Assembly: GCA_025370845.1 (NCBI GenBank)
Contig: JAMXFF010000055.1
Coordinates: 1-46,084 of the forward strand
Direction: 5' to 3'
Length of the DNA: 46,084 nucleotides
DNA from: Laspinema palackyanum D2a
GTDB taxonomy: Bacteria > Cyanobacteriota > Cyanobacteriia > Cyanobacteriales > Laspinemataceae
Shown: positions 45,575-46,084 of the stretch, one piece after another
Layout of the letters: each line of letters begins with the position of its first letter
How positions within the stretch are numbered: the stretch's first letter is position 1
The notes under the pieces: model-generated
What the model was told of the DNA's origin: nothing
Database searches by the model: none
What the model saw: the letters and a program-made list of their open reading frames with translations, nothing else
Translations under genes and position numbers: made by a program

Positions 45575-46084
45575 ATGACGATTTGCATCGGTACTTCAGG
45601 TTGGAGTTATCAACATTGGGAAGGTGTGCTTTATCCCTACCAGTTAGCGCCGCGTTCCCGGCTGGATTACTATATCCAGCAGTATCAAACCGTCGAAGTT
45701 AACAGCACTTACTATCGATGGCCCCAAGATGCGGCCTTTACTAACTGGCAGCACCGCCTCCTTGAAGGATTTCTGATGACTGTAAAAGCGCCCCGTGGGT
45801 TAACGCATTCTCAGCGTCTTTACTCCCCAGAGAACTGGTTGGCACGGATAGGCAGGGGACTCGAATGCCTGGGCGATCGCCTAGGTATTCTGCTTGTCCA
45901 GCTTCCTCCCCAATTCGGCTACGACTTTGCCCGCCTAGCCTACTTTTTAGAACAAATACCCCCCTGGATCAGAGTGGCGATCGAATTCCGACACCCAAGC
46001 TGGCACATATCCCTTTTCTGTCACTCTAGGCAGAGGAAAATAAGAAATCCACGTCACTCGAAAGAGGGAAGAGAGCGAAACAGG
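45575..46084 (+). CDS. DUF72 protein, 3' part replaced or cut at the window edge
   Basis: ATG at 45575 starts MTICIGTSGWSYQHWEGVLYP, the usual opening of DUF72 (YecE-like) proteins, which have a TIM-barrel fold of unclear function. VEVNSTYYRWP, VKAPRGLTHSQRLY, LGILLVQLPPQFGYD and VAIEFRHPSW follow in family order. After FRHPSWH (to about 46006) the frame continues as ISLFCHSRQRKIRNPRHSKEGRERNR, unlike the family, where a further barrel half is expected. The DNA from about 46007 is therefore probably an inserted element or a rearrangement. The frame has no stop before the window end. Upstream GGAGTAAAGG is a weak Shine-Dalgarno. Confidence 0.8.
   Translation, partial: MTICIGTSGWSYQHWEGVLYPYQLAPRSRLDYYIQQYQTVEVNSTYYRWPQDAAFTNWQHRLLEGFLMTVKAPRGLTHSQRLYSPENWLARIGRGLECLGDRLGILLVQLPPQFGYDFARLAYFLEQIPPWIRVAIEFRHPSWHISLFCHSRQRKIRNPRHSKEGRERNR

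Overview
The window looks like a cyanobacterial chromosome, probably from a filamentous Oscillatoriales-type organism; the lineage is an inference. Support comes from many HIP1 octamers (GCGATCGC), a ferredoxin-type glutamate synthase, DUF1997 and stand-alone LON-domain proteins, a Yfr1-like small RNA, and sensor kinases with GAF domains of the cyanobacteriochrome type. No rRNA, tRNA or CRISPR array was found.

Layout. 1-1.2 kb: the end of an IS630-like element joined to a 5'-truncated adenylate cyclase. 1.2-1.65 kb: dense dispersed repeats. 1.65-6.3 kb (minus): ferredoxin-dependent glutamate synthase. 6.3-7.3 kb: non-coding, with a possible structured RNA. 7.3-8.4 kb: a mannose-6-phosphate-isomerase-like cupin and an IscA/HesB-type iron-sulfur protein. 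8.5-14.4 kb: the str cluster rpsL-rpsG-fusA-tuf-rpsJ, behind a near-consensus sigma-70 promoter and with unusually long, repeat-filled spacers. 14.8-16.3 kb: a LON-domain protein, a translationally coupled 52-residue ORF, and a CAP-domain protein. 16.5-19.1 kb (minus): a multi-pass membrane protein and prephenate dehydratase, with the Yfr1-like RNA on the plus strand between them. 19.5-20.7 kb: two tandem DUF1997 genes. 21.4-22.0 kb: a decayed IS630-type transposase.

22.2-34.6 kb (minus): a complete chemotaxis-type gene set, read as cheY, cheA, cheW, a soluble MCP-like receptor, a PAS protein with a long HEAT array, cheR, cheB and cheC. It has phosphorelay (CheA, CheY, CheW), receptor methylation and demethylation (CheR, CheB), a CheC-type phosphatase, a receptor with no membrane segment, and a large PAS-HEAT protein that is not a standard chemotaxis part. 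This is the best candidate for an undescribed signalling system here.

35.7-43.1 kb: a Cof-type HAD phosphatase, repeat clusters matching those at 1.2 kb, a free-standing DALR-domain protein, a Crp/Fnr-type regulator with an inserted linker, and a 1224-residue PAS-GAF-GAF-PAS histidine kinase. 43.2-45.0 kb is non-coding and holds a 120-bp MITE whose end matches the IS630-like end at position 76 (27 of 28 bases). The window closes with a DoxX-family membrane protein and a DUF72 gene that appears interrupted near 46006.

Two themes recur. Heptamer tandem repeats (STRR type) occupy several intergenic spacers. Small mobile elements flank or break genes at both ends of the window.
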